Shown here one piece after another: positions 34,265-43,796 of a DNA stretch of 64,000 bases. The stretch's first letter is position 1, and every line of letters starts with the position of its first letter. The notes beneath the pieces were generated by a model. It saw only the letters and a program-made list of their open reading frames with translations, made no database searches and was not told the DNA's origin. Source of the stretch: CAYMPH01 sp964529415. Lineage in GTDB: Bacteria > Spirochaetota > UBA4802 > UBA5550. Made by a program: the position numbers and the translations under genes. The stretch spans positions 24,722 to 88,721 of the forward strand of contig CAZGWD010000016.1 in NCBI GenBank assembly GCA_964529415.1, read 5' to 3'.

Positions 34265-36308
34265 ACTATTTACCTTCATTTTAATTTCTACAGTAATAAC
34301 TTCTATATCAGCAGCTGCATTGTTTATTTCATTATACCCGAAAGAAAAACTTCTGCAGATAATTTCAGACCAGGCTGAAAAAACACTCAGCAGAAAAATT
34401 AAAATTTCAGGTATTGATTATTCATATCGCGGTATAAAACTTACAGAGATCAGATTGTTCAGTAAAACGGGTGAAATCATAGCTTCAGCTGAAAATGCAG
34501 ATTTAGGATTTTCATTAATTTCTTTAATAATTAAAAAAGATATTAAATTTAATAAAATATTTATTAAATCACTGAAAATCAATACCATTTTTAAAAATGA
34601 CAAATCAAATGATATATCTGAACTTATATCAGATATTAGAAAAAACATAGATTCCGATTCCGCATCATTCAAAATAGAAATTATTGAATTTAAAGATGCG
34701 GCACTTTCTTTTTTAAATTTGCCAAAATCATATAAACCATTAGAAGGAACCTATTTATTCGATGGAATCTTCAATCTGACTGATTTAAAGAAAATCAAAG
34801 GTACAAAGATCCGGCTGATTCTTCCCGAAAACAGAGGGGAACTCCGTCCGGAATTAAACATTATACAGAATAAGGATGATTTTGAAATCAAAGGTGATGT
34901 TGATATTGTCAGGGCATATCTTCCGTGGGTTTACAAGCTCGGAGATGATGTTAATCAGCCGTATAATATGGTTAAGGGAAAAGTTTATGATTTGTTTATA
35001 AATTCTAAAATTGTCCGCGGCCATGTAGTTGCAAATTCCACTCTGCTTAATTCAAATAAAATTGTTTTTGCAGATGGCAATTGCAGTGTTGATATAAAAA
35101 ATGATATTCTGAATCTTTACAGCATTACCGGGAAAATTGATACAACCTCATTTTTTATAAACAATATCATCTATAATATCCAAACTGAAAAAATAGAATT
35201 TTCAATAAATAAAATTGATGCAGAACTTTCAGACGCTGCCCTTCTCGTAAAACAGATTCCATTAAAAATATTCGGCAGGGCTAAGGGCAGCGTTTCATTA
35301 AAAAACGGAATTTTTAATTCAGAGCTGAAAATAAAAGATACAGGCTACGATATAATACAAAAAACTCTCTCTGGTATATCCTCGGAAATAATCATTAAAA
35401 ACAATTTATTTAAGATTGAAAATATTCCTGCATATATATCCGGAAATCCTGTTACCTTATCAATTGCATGTACAGATTTAAAACTGAATAAAATGTTTAT
35501 ATATATCAATTCAGATTATTTTATTCTTACTGATTCCATTTTACCTGGAGATAAAGGTAAAACTGAATTTCCGATAGAATTTGCAGGTAAAATAAATGCA
35601 TCAAAAATTATTTATGATGATATAATTTTTTCTGATGCAGCGCTTTCTTATTCTGCCAAAAAAAATGAAATTACTATTGAAAATTTTTCAACCCGCGCCA
35701 TGGGCGGAGAAATTAACGGAAAAGGATCAATTTTATTTTTAGAAACCAAGCCTAAGGTAAATGTATCCTGTGAACTCAGTCGAATTAAAATTCAGGATAT
35801 AGTTCTGTATAGCGACAATTTTAAAAACAGGCTTTTTGGCATTGCTGACGGCAGAGCGGATATCAACTTTACTCCCGGGAAAAACTTTTCAGATTCAGTT
35901 TTCGGAAAACTGGAATTTATTATTAAAAACGGCAAGGTTGCTGACACAGGTATACAAAACGGTCTCGGGATATGGCTTTCTGAATTAAAATACAAATTAA
36001 AAGATCTGGAATTCAATAAAATTTCAGGTAATATCAATATTGCAGGAAAAAATTTTATAATCAATTCTTTCATTTTCAACGCAGATGATATAAGGCTTAA
36101 TCTTAAAGGGGCTTTTGATAAAAAATTCTTTGCTGAAAAAAATGTCGATATTGAACTGGCTTTTACAAAAAATTTCATACAGGACCTTCCCGGACCCGCA
36201 ATAACCCTGATGGGAATAGACAGATACTTAATCAGCGGCTGGTATACAATACCATTTGCAGCGAAAGGTAAAATTACTGATGGAGCAAATATTAAAAGAT
36301 TAAGATAG
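34236..36308 (+). CDS. AsmA-like envelope protein
   Basis: 690 aa from a GTG at 34236 with GGAAAG upstream, overlapping the preceding gene; longer frames upstream lie wholly inside that gene and are not credible. An N-terminal signal-anchor (about 5-30) is followed by a long beta-rich repeat region and a C-terminal AsmA-like module (GGEINGKGSILFLETKPKVNVSCE, FGIADGRADINFTPGK, IQNGLGIWLSELKYK, INIAGKNFIINSF). AsmA-family proteins are inner-membrane-anchored and span the periplasm; several are thought to move phospholipids to the outer membrane. Overlap with the cNMP protein suggests a conserved regulatory pairing. Confidence 0.78.
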   Translation: MKPVKINLFKLFTFILISTVITSISAAALFISLYPKEKLLQIISDQAEKTLSRKIKISGIDYSYRGIKLTEIRLFSKTGEIIASAENADLGFSLISLIIKKDIKFNKIFIKSLKINTIFKNDKSNDISELISDIRKNIDSDSASFKIEIIEFKDAALSFLNLPKSYKPLEGTYLFDGIFNLTDLKKIKGTKIRLILPENRGELRPELNIIQNKDDFEIKGDVDIVRAYLPWVYKLGDDVNQPYNMVKGKVYDLFINSKIVRGHVVANSTLLNSNKIVFADGNCSVDIKNDILNLYSITGKIDTTSFFINNIIYNIQTEKIEFSINKIDAELSDAALLVKQIPLKIFGRAKGSVSLKNGIFNSELKIKDTGYDIIQKTLSGISSEIIIKNNLFKIENIPAYISGNPVTLSIACTDLKLNKMFIYINSDYFILTDSILPGDKGKTEFPIEFAGKINASKIIYDDIIFSDAALSYSAKKNEITIENFSTRAMGGEINGKGSILFLETKPKVNVSCELSRIKIQDIVLYSDNFKNRLFGIADGRADINFTPGKNFSDSVFGKLEFIIKNGKVADTGIQNGLGIWLSELKYKLKDLEFNKISGNINIAGKNFIINSFIFNADDIRLNLKGAFDKKFFAEKNVDIELAFTKNFIQDLPGPAITLMGIDRYLISGWYTIPFAAKGKITDGANIKRLR

Positions 36309-36310
36309 AT

Positions 36311-36835
36311 TTAATATTTTTTTTCAGCGAACTGAAGCCACCCGCCAGCCTCAACAAGAGCCTTGTCAAAGGAATTGACCGAAAACATAATTCTTTCCTC
36401 TTCATCACCCGATTTGATTATAAATTGCCCTGTAGAAATATCTGCTTCTATTTCAACATCTCCCTTTTTAGAGAGTTTGAATAATTTGTCTATTGTCTCA
36501 GCAGGCAGCTCAACAGCAAGCATTCCGTTATTGTACATATTCTGCCTGAAAATTCTTGCAAAATTTTCAGCTATTACAAGATTTATCCCATTAACCTCAA
36601 GAGCCCAGGGAGCATGCTCCCTGGATGAACCGCATCCGAAGTTTGCCCTGGTCACTAAAATTGTTTTACCTGACATATCTTTTGAATTTTCAAATCCATC
36701 AAGTTTTAAATCTTCCAGCAGAAATGGTTTTAAAGCTTCTTTTGTTATTTCAGTTAAATATTTTGCCGGAATAATTTCATCAGTATTTATATCAGACCTG
36801 TCAAGAAACAGAACTTTTCCTTTAAATTGTTTCAT
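36311..36835 (-). CDS. leuD: 3-isopropylmalate dehydratase small subunit (aconitase swivel domain)
   Basis: 174 aa. Swivel-domain motifs NTDEIIPAKYLTE (about 18-30) and ANFGCGSSREHAPWAL (about 64-79), then AENFARIFRQNMYNNG. With LeuC it isomerises 2- and 3-isopropylmalate in leucine synthesis. It begins 1 nt after leuC ends. leuA and leuB are not in the window, so a homoaconitase-type substrate cannot be excluded from sequence alone. Confidence 0.88.
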   Translation of the reverse strand: MKQFKGKVLFLDRSDINTDEIIPAKYLTEITKEALKPFLLEDLKLDGFENSKDMSGKTILVTRANFGCGSSREHAPWALEVNGINLVIAENFARIFRQNMYNNGMLAVELPAETIDKLFKLSKKGDVEIEADISTGQFIIKSGDEEERIMFSVNSFDKALVEAGGWLQFAEKKY

Positions 36836-38131
36836 TTATTTATCTCCGGATGTAAATAATTCAGAATTGGTAATTTCACCTGAAATTGCAGATGCAGCAG
36901 CAGTAGCAGGACTAACAAGATAAACCATGCCGCCCTTTCCCATTCTACCGTTAAAATTCCTGTTTGTTGTTGAAACTGCTGACTCACCCGGCGCCAGAAC
37001 GCCATTACTCATTCCAAGACACGCACCGCATGTAGGATTTGTAACTACAAATCCTGAATCCATAAATATTTTTATTATTCCTTCTTCCATAGCCTTGTTG
37101 AAAATTTCCGGTGTGGCGGGAGACAGGATTCCTCGTATTGAATCTTTAATTTTTTTTCCTTTTAAAACTGATGCAGCAACTCTAAGATCTTCAATTCTTC
37201 CATTAGTACAGGATCCTATATAAACCTGATCAATTTTTGTACCTGTCATTTCTTTAACGGTTTTAATCTGATCCGGTTTATAACCAAAAGTTGATACTGG
37301 TTCAAGAGTAGAAATATCAAACTCTATTTCCTCAGAATACAAAGCATCCGGATCGGAAATCCAGGCTGAATATTCTTTTAAAGCGGTTTCTTTCGATGAA
37401 AAATCATTTTTAATAAATTCCCATAAATAATCAACAGTAGTCATGTCCGGATAACAGATTCCAACTGTACCACCGGCTTCAACTGCCATATTACAGACAG
37501 TCATTCTTGATTCCATGCTCATTGCCTCAATTACAGGGCCGGTAAATTCAATGACCTTATTCGTAGCTCCATTTACTCCGATTTTTCCGATAATTGACAG
37601 AATAATATCCTTGGCATAAACTCCTTTTTTTAATGACCCTGTAATATTTATTTTCATGGTCTCAGGAGTTATGAAAGCGCAAACTCCCTTCAGGATGCCA
37701 ACCTGAAGATCAGTAGTGCCGACACCCGCTGCGAATGCGCCGAATGCGCCATGCGTACAGGTATGGGAATCACCCATTATAATAACATAGCCCGGCCTTG
37801 AAAATCCTTTTTCAGGGAACAGTGCGTGACATACTCCATTTCTGCCTATATCAAAAAAATCTTTTATTTTATTGCGTCTTGCCCAATCTCTTAATACTTT
37901 TCCCTGTTCAGCTGTTTTGGAATCTTTTGCAGGAGTCACATGATCAATGACAACTTTTATTTTTTCAGGATTGAAAACAGTATCTTTACCGAGAGAAATA
38001 AGTTCATTTATTGCTATTGGAGTTGTTATTTCATGACAAAATACAGCATCAAGCTTCAATACATGAATTCCTTTGTCTGGCATATCAACCCTATGAGCAT
38101 CAAATATTTTTTCAGCTATAGTACGTCCCAT
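36836..38131 (-). CDS. leuC: 3-isopropylmalate dehydratase large subunit
   Basis: 431 aa, the shorter LeuC2/HacA-like size. Aconitase features: DHVTPAKDSKTAEQG, MGDSHTCTHGAFGAFAAGVGTTD, IGSCTNGRIEDLRVAA and the third cluster Cys pair in NPTCGACLGMSNGVL (4Fe-4S ligands in SCTN and C-x2-C). GAGG precedes the ATG. It forms the two-gene leuCD operon. As with leuD, isopropylmalate is the most likely but not the only possible substrate. Confidence 0.9.
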   Translation of the reverse strand: MGRTIAEKIFDAHRVDMPDKGIHVLKLDAVFCHEITTPIAINELISLGKDTVFNPEKIKVVIDHVTPAKDSKTAEQGKVLRDWARRNKIKDFFDIGRNGVCHALFPEKGFSRPGYVIIMGDSHTCTHGAFGAFAAGVGTTDLQVGILKGVCAFITPETMKINITGSLKKGVYAKDIILSIIGKIGVNGATNKVIEFTGPVIEAMSMESRMTVCNMAVEAGGTVGICYPDMTTVDYLWEFIKNDFSSKETALKEYSAWISDPDALYSEEIEFDISTLEPVSTFGYKPDQIKTVKEMTGTKIDQVYIGSCTNGRIEDLRVAASVLKGKKIKDSIRGILSPATPEIFNKAMEEGIIKIFMDSGFVVTNPTCGACLGMSNGVLAPGESAVSTTNRNFNGRMGKGGMVYLVSPATAAASAISGEITNSELFTSGDK

Positions 38132-38208
38132 GGCATCCTCTAAAAATCTATTCAGATTATTTTTTTATTTTGATAAGATTTAAAATCTGTACGGATAAAA
38201 ATAAAAAC

Positions 38209-40701
38209 CTACACCGGATGTTCAACTAATTTTTTACCGGAATTTTCCTGGTCTGGATTTTTATCCGATTCATTATTTATTGAAGAGTCATCTTTTTTAA
38301 AATGTACGGCATCGGATTTTAAATATGCCTTGATATTTCCGCCTTCTGCGAATTTACCGCGGAGAAGATCGTCTGTTAATTTATCTTCAATTTCAATTTG
38401 AATCATTTTTCTTAGATATCTTGCACCTGTTTTGGCATCAAATCCTTTATCAATAATAAAGTTTTTAACTTTTTCATTACAGATGAGTTTGATATTTTTC
38501 AGTTCAAGCATGGAGTTAACTTCATTTAACATAATATCAATTATCATGCTGATCTGTTTTTTATCCAGCCTGTGAAATACAACTGTCTCATCAATCCTAT
38601 TAATAAATTCAGGCCTGAGAAATTTTTTTAATTCAGAAAGAACATTATCTTTATCGCGGATTTCCTCATCCGGTGGCCCGAAACCGAGCTTGCCTGTTTT
38701 ATGAAATTCATCATTTCCGAGATTTGATGTCATAATTATTATTGTATCCCTGAAGCTTACAGTTATTCCGGAAGAATCAGAAAGTTCGCCCTCTTCAAGC
38801 ACCTGTAATAATATATTTAGAACATCAGGGTGTGCTTTTTCAATTTCATCAAAAAGAATCACTGCATATGGTCTTCTGCGTATTTTCTCTGTAAGCTGAC
38901 CTCCTTCTTCATAACCTATATATCCGGGTGGAGAACCAATAATTCTTGAGACAGAATGCTTTTCCATATATTCAGACATATCAAGCCGGATGAGACTTTT
39001 TTCATCTTCAAAAAGATAAAATGCAAGAGTTTTTGCAAGCTGTGTTTTACCAACCCCGCTTGGTCCGAGAAAAATAAATGAACCTTTTGGTTTATCAATC
39101 CTCGCAAGACCCATCCTTGATCTTTTAATAGCTCTGCAAATGGCATTTACAGCCTCATCCTGACCAATAACGCGTGTGTGAATTTCATTTTCCATATTTA
39201 ACAGCTTTTCTGATTCCGATTCCTTTATGTTTTTGACAGGAATGCCGGTTGTTTCAGAAATTATTTCAGCTATTTTTTCAGGTCCAATTATGACAGCGTA
39301 TTCATTTTTTCTTTCGTGCCAGTTGGAAAGCTTGGATTCAAGTATAAGTTTTTTATCTCTCAACTGATCCCTGACTGCAGCTGCCTGCTCGTATTCCTGG
39401 AGCATTACAAGATCATTTTTATTTTTATTGAGAGTTTCCAGTTCATCTTCCAGAGCTATTATATCAATTGGTTTTAATATATTTTCAAGCCTTGCCATTG
39501 CTCCGGCTTCATCCATGAGATCAATAGCCTTGTCTGGAAGAAATCTGTCATTTATATATCTATCAGCAAGATAAACAGCTTTTTCAATTGCATCATCGTT
39601 ATATAAAACCCTGTGATGTTTTTCATATGCAGGCCTCAGGCCTTTTAAAATCTGAATTGTTTCGTAAGTATCTGGTTCATCAACAAATACTGTTTGAAAT
39701 CTTCTTACCAGCGCAGAATCTTTTTCAAAATGATGTTTATACTCATTTAAAGTTGTAGCTCCTATGCACTGAAGCTCTCCTCTTGCAAGTGCAGGCTTTA
39801 AAATATTCGCAGCATCAATAGCTCCTTCAGCAGCCCCTGCACCAATCAGTGTATGAATTTCATCTATAAAAATTATAATATTTTTTTCTTCTTTAATTTC
39901 TCTTACTAAATTTTTAAGTCTCTCTTCGAATTCCCCGCGGTATTTTGTACCGGCAACTATACCTGCTAAATCAACTGACAGAACCTTGTACCCTTTTAAA
40001 GATTCCGGAACTTCATTTCTGATAATTCTCTGAGCAAGGCCTTCAACTATAGCGGTTTTTCCGACACCGGCCTCGCCAATTAATATAGGATTGTTCTTTC
40101 TTTTTCTGGAAAGAATTCTAATTGTTCTATCAACTTCCATTTTACGGCCGATAACCGGATCAAGCAGATTTAAAGTAGCAAGAGATGTCAGATCATTTGC
40201 AAATTCTTCAATAGCTTTATGCTTGGATGCAGCATCCGATTTTTCAGGTTTTTCTGAAGCAACCTTTACACCGAGAACCCGCATTATTTCATTTTTAATT
40301 ACATTATAGTCAATGCCGTTTGAAAGCAGAGTTTCAATTCCCATGCATGTTCCGTCTTTAAAAATAGCAAGAAGAAGATGCTCAGTTCCGATATAGGAAT
40401 TTTTCAGCTTTTTAGCTTCTTCTTTGGATAGATCGATTATTTTTTTAAATCTCTGGCTAACCGGAATTCTGCCTATAATTATTGAAGTATTGGTTCTTAA
40501 AAGCGCTTTTTCAATATCCGAACGAAGCCTGTCAAAATTTATTGAAAGATTGGCAATAATTCTTGAAGCAACGGAATCTTCATCCCCAAGCAGGGCTATT
40601 AAAATATGTTCAGGCCCGAGTGATTCCGAATTAAGCCTTTTCCCCTCAGCCTGAGCAAGCACTTCCAGTACTTTTCTTGATCTTTTGGTAAATTCAAACA
40701 T
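38209..40701 (-). CDS. clpC: AAA+ unfoldase ClpC
   Basis: 830 aa. Two N-terminal Clp repeats (ERSRKVLEVL-like start, GPEHILIALLGDE; YIGTEHLLLAIFKD), D1 with Walker A GEAGVGKTAIVEG and Walker B IIIFIDEIHTL, a UVR/middle domain (DLVMLQEYEQAAAVRDQLRDKK) that marks ClpC rather than ClpA or ClpB, and D2 with GPSGVGKTQLAKT, VILFDEIEKAHPD and SNLGNDE. It unfolds substrates for ClpP, including arginine-phosphorylated proteins in Firmicutes. Last gene of mcsA-mcsB-clpC; a CtsR gene is absent. Confidence 0.95.
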   Translation of the reverse strand: MFEFTKRSRKVLEVLAQAEGKRLNSESLGPEHILIALLGDEDSVASRIIANLSINFDRLRSDIEKALLRTNTSIIIGRIPVSQRFKKIIDLSKEEAKKLKNSYIGTEHLLLAIFKDGTCMGIETLLSNGIDYNVIKNEIMRVLGVKVASEKPEKSDAASKHKAIEEFANDLTSLATLNLLDPVIGRKMEVDRTIRILSRKRKNNPILIGEAGVGKTAIVEGLAQRIIRNEVPESLKGYKVLSVDLAGIVAGTKYRGEFEERLKNLVREIKEEKNIIIFIDEIHTLIGAGAAEGAIDAANILKPALARGELQCIGATTLNEYKHHFEKDSALVRRFQTVFVDEPDTYETIQILKGLRPAYEKHHRVLYNDDAIEKAVYLADRYINDRFLPDKAIDLMDEAGAMARLENILKPIDIIALEDELETLNKNKNDLVMLQEYEQAAAVRDQLRDKKLILESKLSNWHERKNEYAVIIGPEKIAEIISETTGIPVKNIKESESEKLLNMENEIHTRVIGQDEAVNAICRAIKRSRMGLARIDKPKGSFIFLGPSGVGKTQLAKTLAFYLFEDEKSLIRLDMSEYMEKHSVSRIIGSPPGYIGYEEGGQLTEKIRRRPYAVILFDEIEKAHPDVLNILLQVLEEGELSDSSGITVSFRDTIIIMTSNLGNDEFHKTGKLGFGPPDEEIRDKDNVLSELKKFLRPEFINRIDETVVFHRLDKKQISMIIDIMLNEVNSMLELKNIKLICNEKVKNFIIDKGFDAKTGARYLRKMIQIEIEDKLTDDLLRGKFAEGGNIKAYLKSDAVHFKKDDSSINNESDKNPDQENSGKKLVEHPV

Positions 40702-40711
40702 CTAATATTCC

Positions 40712-41746
40712 TTATATAATTAATTTTCTGATATATTGGGATCTGAACGTGTCAGATTCCTCTGTATTTACAAACATACGGCCATGTTCGTGCTGAAGAT
40801 GCGAAAGCTGAATTTTCACCATCATATCGCTTAATGATGTCATGTTAATACTTTTAATAAGTGCCAGTATCACACCAAGCCTGATGTTTGAAAGATGTTC
40901 CATAGCTTCAGAATAGCTTATTTTTCTGCAATACTTTAAAATGCCGTACGATCTTCCAACTGTATCTTCAAGTTCATTTCTGTTTGAAGATATAAAATTA
41001 TCTCTCTCGTAATCTTCAAGCTCTACAATTTTATTTACAAAAGTTGATACCATCTCAATGATTTCATTTTCGTTCACGCCAAGTGAGAATGAATTTGAAA
41101 GCTGATATATGGCTGAAACAGGATGCTTTTCCTCTATAACAGATCTCATCTCAATTCCGCTGCTTTTAAAACGATCTGTAATAAACTGCATTTTGCTTTT
41201 AAGCGAAAGTGCCGGAAGATGCAGCATAGCTGACATTTTTAATCCTGTTCCTAAATTTCCAGGATCAGCAGTAAGGTATCCGAATTCAGAAGAAAAAGCG
41301 TATTCAGCAACAGAATTAAGCGTATCATCAATTGAATCAGCTTCTGCAAATGCCTCAGAAAGCTGGAAACCGGATTTAATAACCTGAATATGGAAATGAT
41401 CTTCAGTATTGATTAATACCATAAAAGAATTTTCATTGTCAGTTACAAGCAGACTGCCTGGAGAATTTTCCATATCATGAGTAATAAGATTTCTCTCTCT
41501 TAAAAGTCTTTTTTCATTGGGAAGCATATCATTTAAATCAATAATTGAAATATCCTTAATTCCTGATATTTCAATAAATTTAGCTGCAATTTTTTTTGTT
41601 ATTAAATAATCCTTATCTTCCATTTTTAAAGGAAAAGGAAGTGATTTCAGATTTCTTGCAAGTCTTGCTCTTGTAGAAAGAACTGTATCCATTTGGGGAC
41701 CGTTAAATGACCAGAAACCCTGTTTTTTAAATATTTTTTTCAGCAA
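40712..41746 (-). CDS. mcsB: Protein-arginine kinase McsB-like, with altered active site
   Basis: 344 aa from a TTG 1 nt after the mcsA stop (GAGG upstream). Phosphagen-kinase fold: STRARLARNLKSLPFP (about 24-39), catalytic Glu115 in INTEDHFHIQ, and ITHDMENSPGS. The nucleotide-site segment reads GYLTADPGNLGTGLKMSAM (157-174): aspartate 161 stands where McsB and other phosphagen kinases have the conserved cysteine, and Lys170 where an ATP-binding arginine is usual. It may be a weak kinase, use a changed mechanism, or serve as an adaptor. Between mcsA and clpC, so it should act with ClpC. Confidence 0.88.
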   Translation of the reverse strand: MLKKIFKKQGFWSFNGPQMDTVLSTRARLARNLKSLPFPLKMEDKDYLITKKIAAKFIEISGIKDISIIDLNDMLPNEKRLLRERNLITHDMENSPGSLLVTDNENSFMVLINTEDHFHIQVIKSGFQLSEAFAEADSIDDTLNSVAEYAFSSEFGYLTADPGNLGTGLKMSAMLHLPALSLKSKMQFITDRFKSSGIEMRSVIEEKHPVSAIYQLSNSFSLGVNENEIIEMVSTFVNKIVELEDYERDNFISSNRNELEDTVGRSYGILKYCRKISYSEAMEHLSNIRLGVILALIKSINMTSLSDMMVKIQLSHLQHEHGRMFVNTEESDTFRSQYIRKLII

Positions 41747-41747
41747 A

Positions 41748-42284
41748 TCACGCCTCGATTTTTTTCAGGATATTATCAATTTTATCCCTGTAAATAGCTG
41801 CATTCTCATAATTTTCTTCAAGAACTGCTTTTTCAAGCAGCTGCTTAAGGTCTTCAATAGTTTCGGTTTTTTCTTCATTGATTAAAGTTTTTTCTTCAGC
41901 ATTAACTTTAATTTCTTCATTTATAAAATATTTAGGAATTTTACCTTTATGAATCACAGAACCATGTATACCTTCTGCAACAGGTTTAATTGTCTGTTTG
42001 ATATTTTCATAACACTGAGGACAGCCTATTAACCCTGATTTAGAGTAATCAAAAAAACCAGTACCGCAAATTTTACATCGGTCGCCGGTTTCAACACCTT
42101 CAAGATCATTTTTATTAAGAAAAGTGAGCATTTCCGGGATTGAAATTGAAAATCCTGATAATTTCGCATTCAGGCCGATTTCACGTGCGCATTTTTCACA
42201 TAGATGAACTTCAGACTTAATGTCTTTAATTATTTCTGTAAGATGTATTGTCGCAATATCTAAATTGCATTTTTCACATTTCAT
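41748..42284 (-). CDS. mcsA: McsA-like zinc-finger and UVR-domain protein
   Basis: 178 aa from the ATG at 42284, giving the family N-terminus (MKCEKCNLDIATIHL). Two zinc modules are visible: CEKC with CEKC (res. 3-6 and about 29-32) and CKIC with CPQC (about 71-74 and 87-90). The C-terminal UVR motif is LLEKAVLEENYENAAIYRD. McsA activates McsB and contacts ClpC in Firmicutes. A longer frame from a TTG at 42335 has no ribosome site. First gene of the operon; the 250-nt gap upstream is AT-rich with no recognisable operator. Confidence 0.88.
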   Translation of the reverse strand: MKCEKCNLDIATIHLTEIIKDIKSEVHLCEKCAREIGLNAKLSGFSISIPEMLTFLNKNDLEGVETGDRCKICGTGFFDYSKSGLIGCPQCYENIKQTIKPVAEGIHGSVIHKGKIPKYFINEEIKVNAEEKTLINEEKTETIEDLKQLLEKAVLEENYENAAIYRDKIDNILKKIEA

Positions 42285-42584
42285 AATATATTTATTTAAC
42301 CATTTATCATTTTTAAAAAACTCTTTCTTGAACAAGAATAAAAAAAAATAAAAAGTATATGATTCAGTTAATTATAATTAACTAATATTTGTTTAAATTG
42401 TAAACTAAAAATATCTATTTAATATAATATTTTTGGTTTTACTGATATTTTTTTTATTAAAAATTTTTTATGGCTCTGAATATACAGTAAAATAAAAATA
42501 AATTGACTAATTCATTGCAAAGAAACAATTATTGTAAAATGGGATCTTATTTAACACTTTTAAACAGGAATTTATAACCTTAAA

Positions 42585-43796
42585 ATGTTTTTCTGGAAAA
42601 ATAAAAAAAAGGGATTTAACTTCCTTGTTGCAATAGGATCAGGCCAAAACCAGTTACCGCTTATCCACGAAGCAAAAAAGCTGGGATTTCATATAATCGG
42701 CGTTGATATTAATTCTACAGCTCCCGGATTCCTGGAATGCGATTTAAAAATTCAGGAATCAATTGAAAATCACGAAGATATCTATCTAAGACTTACAGAG
42801 CTTATTTTAGACGGCAAAATAAAGGGAATAATGACAAAATCTTTCGGCATGGCTATCCGGACTGTAAGCTATTTAAATTCATTTTTTAAAATTCCATATA
42901 TGCCGGTTAAATCAAGTGAATATTTTCTTGAAAAGAAAAAAATGAAATCAGTAATTAAAAATGCCGGAATACAAACTCCGGATATAATAAAAATTTCATC
43001 CAAATCCGGTAAAATATCAAATTCACTGCTTCCTGTAATAATTAAACCTGAAACAGGCCATGCTAAAAATGGAGTGGCATTAATATCCACTCAGGATGAA
43101 TACAGAAAATATATTTCCGGAAATTCCGGAATAAATCTGATTGCTGAGAAATTTGTTAAAGGCGATGAAATAATTGCAGCTGGAATAACTCATAATAAAA
43201 AATTTTATCTTATCGAAATAACTGATAAAATCACAACGTCACTTCCATTTTTTGTTGATATTACTCACAGTTCTCCATCTAAACATATTGATAAATGGGA
43301 GCAGATACAAAAAATCGGACAGAAAGTATCCGATGCTTTTGAAATAATTAATTCTCCAATAATTATAGAATTTATAATAGATGAAAATAATGAAATTAAT
43401 CTGATTGAAGCAGTACCAGAATTTGGAGGCGAATTCATTCCTGAAATAATGATTAAGCATTCAGCAGGATATAATATTTTTGCTGAATCAATAAAATCTA
43501 TTACAGCGGAAGGTTTTATACCTCCAGTATTTAAAAAAAGAAAAAAATTTATTGTAATAAAATATATTACAGGAACAGAAGGAAGACTTGTTTCTCTAAA
43601 TCCGGATGCGCCAAAAAGAATCAGACAGCTGCTGTTCTCAAGAATTTTCAAAAATATCGGTGATGAAATTCGTATTCCTGAAAACAATCACGACAGGATC
43701 GGCGTAGTTGCGGTTTCCGCAAAAACATATAGTGAAGCAATAGCAGCTGCTGATGAAGCTGTTAATAGCTATGATATACAGATCAGGCCGAAATAA
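42585..43796 (+). CDS. ATP-grasp domain ligase of unknown substrate
   Basis: 403 aa. PreATP-grasp fold at the N-terminus (FLVAIGSGQNQLPLIHEAKKLG; IIGVDINSTAPG), then ATP-grasp with the lysine strand PVIIKPETGHAKNGVALI, EKFVKGDEI and the metal-binding IIIEFIIDENNEINLIEAVPEFGG. The layout is that of carboxylate-amine ligases of natural-product and cofactor pathways (similar to CarB/PurK-like stand-alone ligases). The substrate is not predictable. Its stop shares a base with the methyltransferase start (TAATG), so the two are tightly coupled. Confidence 0.85.
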   Translation: MFFWKNKKKGFNFLVAIGSGQNQLPLIHEAKKLGFHIIGVDINSTAPGFLECDLKIQESIENHEDIYLRLTELILDGKIKGIMTKSFGMAIRTVSYLNSFFKIPYMPVKSSEYFLEKKKMKSVIKNAGIQTPDIIKISSKSGKISNSLLPVIIKPETGHAKNGVALISTQDEYRKYISGNSGINLIAEKFVKGDEIIAAGITHNKKFYLIEITDKITTSLPFFVDITHSSPSKHIDKWEQIQKIGQKVSDAFEIINSPIIIEFIIDENNEINLIEAVPEFGGEFIPEIMIKHSAGYNIFAESIKSITAEGFIPPVFKKRKKFIVIKYITGTEGRLVSLNPDAPKRIRQLLFSRIFKNIGDEIRIPENNHDRIGVVAVSAKTYSEAIAAADEAVNSYDIQIRPK

